Of a stretch of 64,000 nucleotides of DNA, positions 25,325 through 34,282 are shown piece by piece. The DNA lies in NCBI RefSeq assembly GCF_001545075.1, contig NZ_FCOB02000001.1, forward strand, positions 248,001 to 312,000. Reading direction: 5' to 3'. The notes under the pieces were generated by a model. It worked only from the letters and a program-made list of their open reading frames with translations, did no database searches and was not told the DNA's origin. Source of the DNA: Caballeronia ptereochthonis (GTDB taxonomy: Bacteria > Pseudomonadota > Gammaproteobacteria > Burkholderiales > Burkholderiaceae). The stretch's first letter is position 1. The number at the start of each line of letters is the position of its first letter. The position numbers and the translations under genes are program-made.

Positions 25325-26377
25325 ATGACCCTTTGCAACGGTCGGGCCGCGCTGCGGGCGCTGGTGGCTGCTGCTGCGTTGTGCAGCGCAGCGTTGATCG
25401 CGTCGAGCCCCGCTCAGGGGGCGCCCGACGCGAAGTTCGTGCTGATCAGCCACGCCCCGGACTCGGATTCGTGGTGGAACACCATCAAGAACGCGATCAA
25501 GCAGGCGGACGAGGACTTCAACGTCCAGACCGACTACCGCAATCCGCCGAACGGCGATATCGCCGACATGTCGCGCCTGATCGAGCAGGCCGCCGCGCGC
25601 AACTACGACGGCGTCATCACCACCATCGCGGACTTCGACGTGTTGAAGAGCGCGATCAACAAGGTCACCGCGAAGAAGATTCCGCTCGTGACGATCAACT
25701 CCGGCACCGAGGAACAGAGCGCGCAACTGGGCGCGATCATGCACGTCGGCCAGCCGGAATACGTCGCGGGCAAGGCAGCCGGCGAGAAGGCCAAGGCCGC
25801 GGGCGTGAAGTCGTTCCTGTGCGTGAATCACATCGCGACGAATACGGTCTCGTTCGACCGCTGCCGCGGCTTCGCCGATGCGCTCGGCGTCGACTACAAG
25901 GCCGCGACGCTCGACTCGGGCCAGGACCCGACCGAAATCCAGTCGAAGGTCTCCGCGTTCCTGCGCAATCATCCGGACACGCAGGCGATCCTCACGCTCG
26001 GACCGACGCCCGCTTCCGCGACGCTCAAGGCCGTTACGCAAATGGGTTTGCAGAACAAGATCTATTTCGTGACCTTCGACTTCTCGGATGACATCGCGAA
26101 GGCGATCAAGGACGGCACGATCAAGTTCGCAATCGATCAGCAGCCGTATCTGCAAGGCTATATCCCGGTGGCGGTGCTCGCGATCGTGAAGAAGGACCAT
26201 ACCACCGACCCGGCGAAGATCCGTCAAATTCTCGAAGCGAACCCGAAGTTCAAGGCGCGCCTCGAAACCTACGGATTGCAGCCGTCGTACGGTCCGAAGA
26301 ACATTCGTTCCGGCCCGGGTTTCATCACCAAAGAGAATCTCGACAAGGTCGTGAAGTACGCGGGCCAATATCGTTGA
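25325..26377 (+). CDS. Sugar ABC transporter periplasmic binding protein (inositol cluster)
   Basis: This 350-residue periplasmic binding protein of the ribose/galactose type (Peripla_BP_4) has a signal peptide of about 35 residues (ending near SSPAQGAPDA). The mature fold starts KFVLISHAPDSDSWWNTIKN and continues with ARNYDGVITTIADF and VTINSGTEEQ. Placement at the head of the rightward iol genes makes myo-inositol or a related cyclitol the likely ligand. AGGTGGA precedes the ATG at 25325; a GTG three codons earlier overlaps that ribosome site and is rejected. A hairpin follows the gene before the permease, which usually raises binding-protein output. Confidence 0.9.
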   Translation: MTLCNGRAALRALVAAAALCSAALIASSPAQGAPDAKFVLISHAPDSDSWWNTIKNAIKQADEDFNVQTDYRNPPNGDIADMSRLIEQAAARNYDGVITTIADFDVLKSAINKVTAKKIPLVTINSGTEEQSAQLGAIMHVGQPEYVAGKAAGEKAKAAGVKSFLCVNHIATNTVSFDRCRGFADALGVDYKAATLDSGQDPTEIQSKVSAFLRNHPDTQAILTLGPTPASATLKAVTQMGLQNKIYFVTFDFSDDIAKAIKDGTIKFAIDQQPYLQGYIPVAVLAIVKKDHTTDPAKIRQILEANPKFKARLETYGLQPSYGPKNIRSGPGFITKENLDKVVKYAGQYR

Positions 26378-26396
26378 TCCCCGCCTGACCTTCTTG

Positions 26397-26424
26397 GGGC
26401 GGCGCTCCCGACGCCGCCCGTCTT
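26397..26424 (+). terminator. Intra-operon hairpin between binding protein and permease
   Basis: A perfect 8-bp stem GGGCGGCG/CGCCGCCC with a 7-base loop is followed by GTCTTTA. It lies 20 bp after the binding-protein stop and 96 bp before the permease. It can act as a partial terminator or 3' stabiliser so that more binding protein than membrane components is made. Confidence 0.65.
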
Positions 26425-26519
26425 TATCAACGTTCATCGCTTCTTGCTGCGTCCGCTCGCGGACGCGGCGGGGGCGCGCACATCGGTACCGCAGCGAACT
26501 CAAGTCTCAAGGAGCCATC

Positions 26520-27686
26520 ATGGGCGTAGCCGGCAAGCACTATCCTCCTCACGTGAACCCTCAGCAGGACAACGCTGAAACACCGGACAAGGCAAAGCCC
26601 TCGGATGAGCGCGTACGCCAGCAATCGTGGTTCGGCCATTTGCTGAATCGCCCGGAATTCGCCGCCATTTCCGGCACGGTGCTCGTATTCCTCGTGTTCG
26701 GCTTGAGCGCGGGCTCCTCGGGCATGTTCAATCTCGACGGCGTGATGAACTGGTCGCAGGTCGCCGCCTATCTCGGCCTGCTCGCGGTCGGCGCATGTCT
26801 TCTGATGATCGCGGGCGAGTTCGACCTGTCGATCGGCTCGATGATCGGCTTCGCGGGCATGATGGTCGCGCTGCCCGCCGTGTATTTCCACTGGCCCATT
26901 TCCCTGGCCATTCTCTTCGCGTTCGTCATGTCGATGCTGCTCGGCGCGCTTAACGGCTACCTCGTGATGCGCACGCGCCTGCCGTCGTTCATCGTCACGC
27001 TCGCGTTCCTCTTCATCCTGCGCGGCCTCACGCTCGCGCTCTCGATCATGTTCGCGGACCGCACCATCATCTCCGGCGTGGGCGATCTCGCGCAGAACGA
27101 TCCGATCGCCAACGTGCTGTTTCACGGCGTCGCGTTCCATGGCGTATTCACCTGGCTCGCGCACATGGGTGTCGGCAAGCTGCTCGACAGCGGCGAGCCG
27201 CTCGTGCCGGGCATTCCGAAGGTCATCATCTGGTGGCTCGTGCTCGCGGCGATCGGCGCGTTCGTGCTCGCCAAGACGCGTTACGGCAACTGGATTCTCG
27301 CAGTCGGCGGCGATGCCAATGCCGCGAAGAACGTCGGCGTGCCGGTCAAGCGCGTGAAGATTTCGCTGTTCGTGCTGACCGCGTTCTGCTCGTGCCTCTT
27401 CGCCGTGCTGCAGGTGTGCGACATCGGTTCGGCCGCGGCGGATCGCGGGTTGCAGAAGGAGTTCGAAGCGATCATCGCGGCTGTCATCGGCGGCACGCTG
27501 CTCACGGGCGGTTACGGCTCGGTGGTCGGCGCATGCTTCGGCGCGTTGATCTTCGGCGTCGTGCAGATCGGCATCACCTATACGAACGTGAGCTCGGACT
27601 GGTTCCGCGTGTTCCTCGGCGTGATGCTGCTGATCGCCGTGCTCTTCAACCACTATGTGCGCCGCCGCGTCTCGCAGGCGCAATAA
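26520..27686 (+). CDS. Sugar ABC transporter permease (inositol cluster)
   Basis: This 388-residue inner-membrane permease of the ribose-type (BPD_transp_2/RbsC) family has a hydrophilic N-terminal region of about 45 residues. About 8-10 hydrophobic segments follow. The signature region [17 protein letters not shown] and the EAA-like loop [19 protein letters not shown], here read as [19 protein letters not shown], are clear. [18 protein letters not shown] is the conserved late helix. The ATG at 26520 follows AAGGAGCC. It forms the translocation pore with the next gene's ATPase and receives substrate from the preceding binding protein. Confidence 0.9.
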   Translation: MGVAGKHYPPHVNPQQDNAETPDKAKPSDERVRQQSWFGHLLNRPEFAAISGTVLVFLVFGLSAGSSGMFNLDGVMNWSQVAAYLGLLAVGACLLMIAGEFDLSIGSMIGFAGMMVALPAVYFHWPISLAILFAFVMSMLLGALNGYLVMRTRLPSFIVTLAFLFILRGLTLALSIMFADRTIISGVGDLAQNDPIANVLFHGVAFHGVFTWLAHMGVGKLLDSGEPLVPGIPKVIIWWLVLAAIGAFVLAKTRYGNWILAVGGDANAAKNVGVPVKRVKISLFVLTAFCSCLFAVLQVCDIGSAAADRGLQKEFEAIIAAVIGGTLLTGGYGSVVGACFGALIFGVVQIGITYTNVSSDWFRVFLGVMLLIAVLFNHYVRRRVSQAQ

Positions 27687-27699
27687 GGGGAGAACCGAC

Positions 27700-28488
27700 A
27701 TGAACGACGACAACATCCTCGCACTCGAGAACGTCAGCAAGTATTTCGGCAAGGTGATCGCGCTGAACGGCGTCACGTTGCGGCTGAAGCGCGGCGAAGT
27801 GCATTGCCTGCTCGGCGATAACGGCGCGGGCAAGTCCACGCTCATCAAGACTTTGGCGGGCGTGCATGCGCCCTCCTCCGGCGAATATCTCGTCGATGGC
27901 AAGCCGGTGCATTTCGAATCGCCGAAGGAGGCGCTGGACCTCGGCATCGCGACCGTGTATCAGGATCTCGCGCTCGTGCCTTTGCTTTCGGTGGCGCGCA
28001 ACTTCTTCATGGGCCGCGAGCCGCAGAAGAAGCGCTTCGGCCTCTTCAGCGTGATGGACCTCGACCTTGCGGCCGTGACCTCGCGCGCCAAGCTCGCAGA
28101 AATGGGCATCAACGTGCGCGACCCGCATCAGCCGATCGGCACGATGTCCGGCGGCGAGAAGCAATGTCTCGCGATCGCCCGGGCGATTCACTTCGGCGCG
28201 CGCGTGCTGATTCTCGACGAACCGACCGCCGCGCTCGGCGTGAAGCAGAGCTTCAACGTGCTCAAGCTGATTCACAAGGCGCGCGAGAAAGGCATCTCGG
28301 TGATCTTCATCACGCACAACGTGCACCACGCCTATCCAATCGGCGATTCATTCACGCTGCTCAATCGCGGCCGCTCGATGGGCACGTTCACGAAGGACAG
28401 CATCAGCAAGAACGAAGTGCTCGACATGATGGCGGGCGGCGCCGAAATGCAGAAGATGATCAGCGAACTCGAAGGCGCGACGATCTGA
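27700..28488 (+). CDS. Sugar ABC transporter ATPase (inositol cluster)
   Basis: This 262-residue ATPase powers the adjacent permease. Walker A is [12 protein letters not shown], the Q-loop is VYQDLAL, the signature is [14 protein letters not shown] and Walker B is [11 protein letters not shown], followed by the H-loop FITHNVHHA. It has a single nucleotide-binding domain, unlike the tandem RbsA/MglA type, so it should work as a homodimer, as in FrcA-like systems. GGGGAG precedes the ATG, and the start lies 13 bp after the permease stop. Confidence 0.92.
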   Translation: MNDDNILALENVSKYFGKVIALNGVTLRLKRGEVHCLLGDNGAGKSTLIKTLAGVHAPSSGEYLVDGKPVHFESPKEALDLGIATVYQDLALVPLLSVARNFFMGREPQKKRFGLFSVMDLDLAAVTSRAKLAEMGINVRDPHQPIGTMSGGEKQCLAIARAIHFGARVLILDEPTAALGVKQSFNVLKLIHKAREKGISVIFITHNVHHAYPIGDSFTLLNRGRSMGTFTKDSISKNEVLDMMAGGAEMQKMISELEGATI

Positions 28489-28508
28489 AGACCCGAGGAC
28501 CACAAGCC

Positions 28509-30518
28509 ATGCCTGGACAAACCAACTCCCGCTTTGCACCGGATCGCACGCAAGATATCGTGTGCCTCGGGCGCCTCGCCGTCGATCTGTATGCGCAGCA
28601 AGTCGGCGCGCGGCTCGAGGACGTATCGACGTTCGCGAAATATCTCGGCGGCTCGTCCGCGAACATCGCCTTCGGCTGCGCGCGGCTCGGGCTCAAATCG
28701 TCGATGCTCGCACGCGTCGGCAACGATCACATGGGGCGCTTTCTCACCGAGACGCTCGAGCGCGAGGGCTGCGACGTGAGCCATGTGCGCATCGATCCCG
28801 AACGGCTGACCGCGCTCGTGCTGCTCGGGCTCGAAGACCGCGACACCTTTCCGCTCGTGTTCTATCGTGAGAACTGCGCGGACATGGCCGTCGATGAAAG
28901 CGATTTCGACGAGGCGTATATCGCATCGTCCAGGGCGCTGCTCATCACGGGCACGCACTTCTCGACCGAGCAGGTAAACCGCACGAGCCGGCGCGCGCTG
29001 GAATGTGCGCGGCGCCATCAGGTGCGCACCATTCTCGACATCGACTATCGCCCGGTGCTGTGGGGTCTCACCGGCAAGGCCGATGGCGAGACGCGCTTCA
29101 TCGCGGACGAGGGCGTCACCGCGCATTTGCAGCGCATCCTGCCGCTGATCGATCTCGTGATCGGCACGGAAGAGGAGTTTCGCATCGCGGGCGGCAAGGA
29201 GCGTCTGATCGACGCGCTCGCGATGGTCCGCAAGGTGACCGGCGCGACGCTCGTCGTGAAGCGCGGGCCGCTCGGCTGCTCGATCATCGAAGGCGCGGTG
29301 CCCGCGTCCATCGACGATGCGCCGATTCACGGCGGCGTCGAAGTGGAAGTGCTCAACGTGCTCGGCGCGGGCGATGCGTTCGCCTCCGGCTTCCTGTCGG
29401 GATGGCTGCGCGATCAGCCGCTCGAAGCCTGCGCGCGTTCTGCCAATGCGTGCGGCGCGCTCGTCGTCTCGCGTCACGGCTGCGCGCCCGCCATGCCCAC
29501 GCCCGCCGAGCTCGACTACTTCCTCGCGGCGGCGAAAGAAGATCCCGCGCGCATGCGCCGCCCCGATCTCGATGCGAAGCTCGCGCGGCTGCATCGCGTG
29601 AGCCCGAACCGCAAGCAATGGGACGAAGTGCTCGGCTTCGCGTTCGATCATCGCAACCAGTTCTTCGATCTCGCGCAGCAGACGGGTGCGAGCGAGGCGC
29701 GCATCTCGACGCTGAAGAACCTGTTCGTCGAAGCCGTCGCGCAGACCGAAAAGGAGCTCGGGCTCGAAGGACGCATCGGCGTATTGATCGACGATCGCTA
29801 CGGCCAGGACGCGCTCAACGCGGCGACCGGGCGCGGCTGGTGGGTCGGACGTCCGGTCGAGTTGCCGGGTTCCCTGCCGCTCGTCTTCGATCACGGCCGC
29901 TCGATCGGCACGACGCTCGTGCAATGGCCGCGCGAACAGGTCGCGAAGTGCCTCGTGCAGTATCACCCCGATCATCCGCATGCGCTGCGTCTCGAACAGG
30001 AAGCGCAATTGCGCGCGCTCTACGATGCCGTGCAGGAAAGCGGCAACGAGCTTCTGCTCGAAGTGATCGTGCCGAAGAACGGGCCGCCTGTGGAAGACGA
30101 CACGGTGTATCGCGCGCTGAAGCGTCTCTACAACCTCGGCATCTATCCGGAGTGGTGGAAGCTGGAGCCGATGAGCGCGAAGCAATGGCAGGCGATCGAC
30201 GCGCTGATCGCCGAACGCGATCCGTATTGCCGCGGCGTCGTGCTGCTGGGCTTGTCGGCGGGCGTCGATCAGTTGCGCGACGGCTTCCAGGCGGCGGCAT
30301 CGTCGAAGACGTGCAAGGGCTTTACGGTCGGACGCACGATCTTCCATGAACCGAGCCGGGCATGGCTCGCGAACGAAATCGACGACCGCGAACTGATTGC
30401 GCGCGTGCGCCGCACGTTCGAAGCCCTGATCGGCGCGTGGCGCGAGGCGCGTTCGTCGTGCCAGGGCGCGAAGCCACAAGCGAACGCCGATCACGTGAAA
30501 CAGGAGCAGGCCGCATGA
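28509..30518 (+). CDS. iolC: 5-dehydro-2-deoxygluconokinase fused to a DUF2090 aldolase-like domain
   Basis: This 669-residue fusion joins a PfkB-family kinase to a DUF2090 domain. Residues 1-335 are the kinase: LGRLAVDLYAQQVGARLEDV, YLGGSSANIAFGCARLGLKS and the catalytic LNVLGAGDAFASGFLSGWLR with the base aspartate near residue 288. Residues about 345-650 form the DUF2090 domain (LGFAFDHRNQFFDLA, IGVLIDDRYGQDAL). The kinase phosphorylates 2-deoxy-5-keto-gluconate. DUF2090 is annotated in such fusions as the 5-dehydro-2-deoxyphosphogluconate aldolase (IolJ function), which would explain the absence of a separate iolJ gene here. The stop overlaps the iolD start (ATGA). Confidence 0.92.
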   Translation: MPGQTNSRFAPDRTQDIVCLGRLAVDLYAQQVGARLEDVSTFAKYLGGSSANIAFGCARLGLKSSMLARVGNDHMGRFLTETLEREGCDVSHVRIDPERLTALVLLGLEDRDTFPLVFYRENCADMAVDESDFDEAYIASSRALLITGTHFSTEQVNRTSRRALECARRHQVRTILDIDYRPVLWGLTGKADGETRFIADEGVTAHLQRILPLIDLVIGTEEEFRIAGGKERLIDALAMVRKVTGATLVVKRGPLGCSIIEGAVPASIDDAPIHGGVEVEVLNVLGAGDAFASGFLSGWLRDQPLEACARSANACGALVVSRHGCAPAMPTPAELDYFLAAAKEDPARMRRPDLDAKLARLHRVSPNRKQWDEVLGFAFDHRNQFFDLAQQTGASEARISTLKNLFVEAVAQTEKELGLEGRIGVLIDDRYGQDALNAATGRGWWVGRPVELPGSLPLVFDHGRSIGTTLVQWPREQVAKCLVQYHPDHPHALRLEQEAQLRALYDAVQESGNELLLEVIVPKNGPPVEDDTVYRALKRLYNLGIYPEWWKLEPMSAKQWQAIDALIAERDPYCRGVVLLGLSAGVDQLRDGFQAAASSKTCKGFTVGRTIFHEPSRAWLANEIDDRELIARVRRTFEALIGAWREARSSCQGAKPQANADHVKQEQAA

Positions 30519-32410
30519 ACCAGCGTGCAATGCAAACGGAAACCGCTGCGAACGCCACCGTGAACACTACCGTCCGACTCACGGCCGCGCAGGCCATCGT
30601 GCGCTACCTTGCGGCGCAGCGCACCGAGCATGGCGAGCCGCTGTTCGGCGGCGTATTCGCGATCTTCGGGCACGGCAACGTCGCGGGCATGGGCGAGGCG
30701 CTTTATCGGCATCGCGAGGAATTGCCGACGTATCGCGCGCACAACGAGCAGGCGATGGCGCATGGCGCGATCGCGTATGCGAAGGCGCACATGCGCCGCC
30801 GCATGATGGCGGTGACGACGTCCATCGGTCCGGGCGCGACCAATCTCGTGACGGCGGCGGCGCTCGCGCACGTCAATCGCTTGCCGGTGTTGTTCCTGCC
30901 GGGCGATATCTTCGTGTCGCGCGCGCCGGACCCGGTGCTGCAACAGGTCGAGGACGGTCATGACGGCGGCGTGTCCGCGAACGATGCGCTGAAGGCGGTG
31001 TCGCGCTACTTCGATCGCATCGTGCATCCCGCGCAGTTGCTGAGCGCGCTGCCGCGCGCGATTCGCGTGCTGAGCGATGCGGCGCTGTGCGGTCCCGTCA
31101 CGCTCGCGCTGCCGCAGGACGTGCAGGCGATGGCGTACGACTACCCTGCTTCGTTCTTCGAGCCGCGCGTCGTCGAGTTTCATGCGCCGGCGCCGGTGCC
31201 GCGCGAGATCGAACGCGCCGCCGCGACGCTGCGTGCAGCGCGTGAGCCGCTCATCGTGTCGGGTGGCGGCGTGCTCTATGGTCTCGCGACCGATGCGCTG
31301 CGCGCGTTCGCGCACAAGCATGGTATTCCTGTCGCCGAGACGCAGGCGGGTAAAGGCGCGCTCGCCTGGGACGATGCGTTGAACGTCGGCGGCATTGGCG
31401 TGACAGGCGGTTCGGCCGCGAACGAGCTCGCGCATGCGAGCGATTGCGTGCTTGCCGTGGGCACGCGTCTGCAGGATTTCACGACCGGCTCGAACACGCT
31501 CTTCACGCAGGCGGGGCTCGTCGCGATCAACGCCAATCCGTTCGATGCGCTGAAGCAGAACGCCGTCGCGGTGGAGGCGGATGCGCGTCCCGCACTGGAG
31601 GCGCTTTCCGAAGCGCTCGGCGACTGGCGCGCATCGCCGCAATGGACGACGCGCGCGCATCGGCTCGCGAACGAATGGCGCGCGACCGTCGGGCACGTGA
31701 CGAATACGCCCGTTGCCGATGGCCTCCTGCCGCGCGAAGCGGACGTGATCGGTGCGGTGCAGCGTTCGGACGATGATTCGCCTGCCGACGATATCGTCGT
31801 GTGCGCGGCGGGCACCTTGCCTGCCGACTTGCAGAAGCTCTGGCGCACGAGCAAGCCGGGCGGCTATCACGTGGAATATGGCTATTCGTGCATGGGTTAT
31901 GAAATCGCGGGCGGACTGGGCGTGAAGCTCGCGCGGCCTGAGCGCGAGGTGATCGTGATCGTCGGCGACGGCAGCTATCTGATGATGAATAGCGAGCTGG
32001 CGACGTCGGTCATGCTTGGCGCGAAGCTGATCGTCGTGTTGCTCGACAATCGGGGCTTCGGCTGCATCAATCGACTGCAGCAGGCTTGCGGTGGTGCGCC
32101 GTTCAACAATCTCATCGACGATTGCAAACAGGGCGCGCTCGGTGCTCCGGAGATCGATTTCGCGATGCATGCGCGCTCGCTCGGCGCGTTATCGGAGCAT
32201 GTGTCGAGCGTCGACGAACTGCAATCGGCGATGAAGCGCGCGCGCGCGGCGGATCGCAGCTATCTGATCTCGATCGACACGGATCCTTCGCGTCCTACCG
32301 AGGAAGGCGGATGGTGGTGGGAAGTCGCCGTGCCGGAGGTTTCGGAGCGCGCGGCGGTGGTCGTTGCTCGTGAGGCTTATGAGCGCGCTGTTCGGGCGCG
32401 GAAGGGGTGA
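30515..32410 (+). CDS. iolD: 3D-(3,5/4)-trihydroxycyclohexane-1,2-dione hydrolase
   Basis: This 631-residue thiamine-diphosphate enzyme opens the ring of trihydroxycyclohexanedione to 5-deoxy-glucuronate. The N-terminal TPP pyrimidine domain shows VFAIFGHGNVAGMGEAL and the catalytic glutamate in AHNEQAMAHGAIAYAKA. The central domain follows, and the C-terminal pyrophosphate-binding domain has the GDGSYLMMNSELATSVML metal motif (G-D-G-S ... N). The length fits IolD. It starts within the iolC stop codon, so the two are translationally coupled. A 160-bp gap with a strong hairpin separates it from iolE. Confidence 0.95.
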   Translation: MNQRAMQTETAANATVNTTVRLTAAQAIVRYLAAQRTEHGEPLFGGVFAIFGHGNVAGMGEALYRHREELPTYRAHNEQAMAHGAIAYAKAHMRRRMMAVTTSIGPGATNLVTAAALAHVNRLPVLFLPGDIFVSRAPDPVLQQVEDGHDGGVSANDALKAVSRYFDRIVHPAQLLSALPRAIRVLSDAALCGPVTLALPQDVQAMAYDYPASFFEPRVVEFHAPAPVPREIERAAATLRAAREPLIVSGGGVLYGLATDALRAFAHKHGIPVAETQAGKGALAWDDALNVGGIGVTGGSAANELAHASDCVLAVGTRLQDFTTGSNTLFTQAGLVAINANPFDALKQNAVAVEADARPALEALSEALGDWRASPQWTTRAHRLANEWRATVGHVTNTPVADGLLPREADVIGAVQRSDDDSPADDIVVCAAGTLPADLQKLWRTSKPGGYHVEYGYSCMGYEIAGGLGVKLARPEREVIVIVGDGSYLMMNSELATSVMLGAKLIVVLLDNRGFGCINRLQQACGGAPFNNLIDDCKQGALGAPEIDFAMHARSLGALSEHVSSVDELQSAMKRARAADRSYLISIDTDPSRPTEEGGWWWEVAVPEVSERAAVVVAREAYERAVRARKG

Positions 32411-32460
32411 GGTTTGGGTTTTGCTCTTTTTGATGAGGCTTCTTCTATGGAACCGGTATT

Positions 32461-32515
32461 CGTGTTGGTCTATTAGCACTGCCCCGCACAGGGGCAACGC
32501 TAATAGACCGACACG
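32461..32515. repeat. Long structured inverted repeat between iolD and iolE
   Basis: A 17-bp outer stem (32461-32477 with 32499-32515, one G-U pair) encloses a 6-bp inner stem TGCCCC/GGGGCA with a GCACA loop, separated by a small AC/AC internal loop. No T-tract follows, so it is not a typical terminator. It could be a processing or stability element, an attenuator before iolE, or a member of a REP-like repeat family. It has no coding potential. Confidence 0.7.
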
Positions 32516-32570
32516 CCCACAGGATTCCACGAAAACCCAAAGCAACCGAAACGAAAAAGGACCCCAAACC

Positions 32571-33473
32571 ATGCCATTGAAAGCCCGCATAGGAATCAAC
32601 CCCTTGTCGTGGATGAACGACGACCTCCCTTCCCTCGGCGGCGAGACCCCACTATCGACCGCGCTCACGGAAGGAAAGCAAATCGGCTACGAGGGCTTCG
32701 AACTAGGCAACAAGTTCCCCCGCGAACCCGAAGCGCTGAAGGCATTGCTGGCGCAGTACGGCCTGGCGCTCGTATCAGGCTGGTACTCAGGAAAGCTCGC
32801 CGAGCGCAGCGCGGAAGAAGAGATCGAAGCCGTCGCCCCGCATCTCGACCTGCTCGCCAGGAACGGCGCCACAGTGATGGTCTACGGCGAAGTCGCCAAT
32901 TCGATCCAGGGCGCGCCGCGACCGCTCTACCAGCGTCCGCGCTTCTTCTCCGACGCGCAGTGGAACCAGTACGCCGAGCGCCTGAACCGCTTCGCCGAAT
33001 ACACGCTCTCACGCGGCGTGCGTGTCGCCTATCATCATCACATGGGCGCGTATGTCGAAACGCCCGAGGACGTCGATCGCCTGATGGCGCTCACGAACGA
33101 TGCGGTCGGCCTGCTCTTCGATGCGGGCCATATCACGTTCGCCGGCGGCGATGCGCTCACCGTCCTGAAGAAACATATCGCACGCGTGTGCCACGTGCAT
33201 TGCAAGGACGTGCGCCCGGACATCGTGAAGCTCGCGCGCAATCGCAACTGGAGCTTTCTCGACGCAGTCATCAACGGCGCGTTCACCGTGCCGGGCGACG
33301 GCGCCGTGGATTATCCGGGCATCATCGCGTGTCTCGCGGCGCACCATTACAACGGCTGGCTCGTCGTGGAAGCGGAGCAGGATCCGGTGATCGCGCCAAG
33401 CTATGCCTATGCCGACAAGGGCTATCGCACGCTGCGCGCACTCGTCGACGAAACATACAAGGAGGCAGCATGA
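32571..33473 (+). CDS. iolE: Inosose dehydratase
   Basis: This 300-residue TIM-barrel enzyme (xylose-isomerase-like, AP_endonuc_2 family) dehydrates 2-keto-myo-inositol to trihydroxycyclohexanedione. Typical segments are IGINPLSWMNDDLPSLGG, IGYEGFELGNKFP, the metal-site region VAYHHHMGAYVETPEDVDRL, LLFDAGHITFAGGD and CHVHCKDVRPDIV. It starts at 32571 after AAAAAGGACCCC, and its stop overlaps the iolB start by 4 bp. With iolG, iolD, iolB and iolC it gives a linear pathway to 2-deoxy-5-keto-gluconate phosphate. Confidence 0.95.
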   Translation: MPLKARIGINPLSWMNDDLPSLGGETPLSTALTEGKQIGYEGFELGNKFPREPEALKALLAQYGLALVSGWYSGKLAERSAEEEIEAVAPHLDLLARNGATVMVYGEVANSIQGAPRPLYQRPRFFSDAQWNQYAERLNRFAEYTLSRGVRVAYHHHMGAYVETPEDVDRLMALTNDAVGLLFDAGHITFAGGDALTVLKKHIARVCHVHCKDVRPDIVKLARNRNWSFLDAVINGAFTVPGDGAVDYPGIIACLAAHHYNGWLVVEAEQDPVIAPSYAYADKGYRTLRALVDETYKEAA

Positions 33474-34282
33474 GCCTGCTAGTGAAGGCATCGCGCGAAG
33501 GCCAGACGATCGCGCGCGTGACACCCGATTCCGCGGGCTGGAAGCACGTCGGCTTCGCGGCATACCGCATGAATGCGGGCGACGTCGTGCATGTGTACGA
33601 CGCGGATCGCGAAAGCTGCATCGTCGTGCTCACGGGCACGGTGAGCGTCGAAGCCGGCGACGAACATTGGCCGTCCATCGGCACGCGCGATAGCGTCTTC
33701 GAGGACTCGGCGCCCTATGCGGTCTACGTGCCGCCGAAGCTCGCCGCGATCGTGCATGCGGAGCGCGATGCGGAAGTCGCCGTGGCGAGCGCGCCCGCGA
33801 CGGGCGTCTATCCGCCGCGTCTCATCGAGCCGTCGCAGATGAAGCGTTCGACGCGCGGCAAGAACGCGAATACGCGCTACGTATGCGACATTCTTCCGCA
33901 GACCGAGGCCGCGGAATCGCTCCTCGTGGTGGAAGTGCGCACGCCGGGCGGGCATGCGTCGAGCTATCCGCCGCACAAGCACGATCAGGACAACGTGCCC
34001 GTGGAGAGTTCGCTGGAAGAGACGTACTACCATCGGCTCGATCCGCCGCAAGGCTTCGCGTTCCAGCGCGTCTATACCGACGAGCGCGATCTCGACGAGA
34101 CGATGGCCGTCGAGAACCACGACGTGGTGATGGTGCCGCGCGGGTATCATCCGGTCGTCGTGCCGTATGGCTACGACAATTACTATCTGAACGTGATGGC
34201 CGGCGACAAGCGCACGTGGCACTTCAAGAACGATCCGAAGCATGAGTGGATCGTGGAGCGGGATAGCAAGGCGTCGAGCTAG
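33470..34282 (+). CDS. iolB: 5-deoxy-glucuronate isomerase
   Basis: This 270-residue cupin enzyme converts 5-deoxy-glucuronate to 2-deoxy-5-keto-gluconate. It shows the bicupin layout with the metal site SYPPHKHDQDN, the glutamate of SSLEETYYHRLDPPQGFAFQ and the later histidine in VPRGYHPVVVPYGYD. GGAGG is at 33461-33465 and the ATG overlaps the iolE stop. It is the last gene of the rightward iol unit. Its TAG stop overlaps the TAG stop of the convergent ABC ATPase gene on the other strand by two bases within a TAG/CTA junction, leaving no room for a terminator between the two operons. Confidence 0.95.
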   Translation: MSLLVKASREGQTIARVTPDSAGWKHVGFAAYRMNAGDVVHVYDADRESCIVVLTGTVSVEAGDEHWPSIGTRDSVFEDSAPYAVYVPPKLAAIVHAERDAEVAVASAPATGVYPPRLIEPSQMKRSTRGKNANTRYVCDILPQTEAAESLLVVEVRTPGGHASSYPPHKHDQDNVPVESSLEETYYHRLDPPQGFAFQRVYTDERDLDETMAVENHDVVMVPRGYHPVVVPYGYDNYYLNVMAGDKRTWHFKNDPKHEWIVERDSKASS

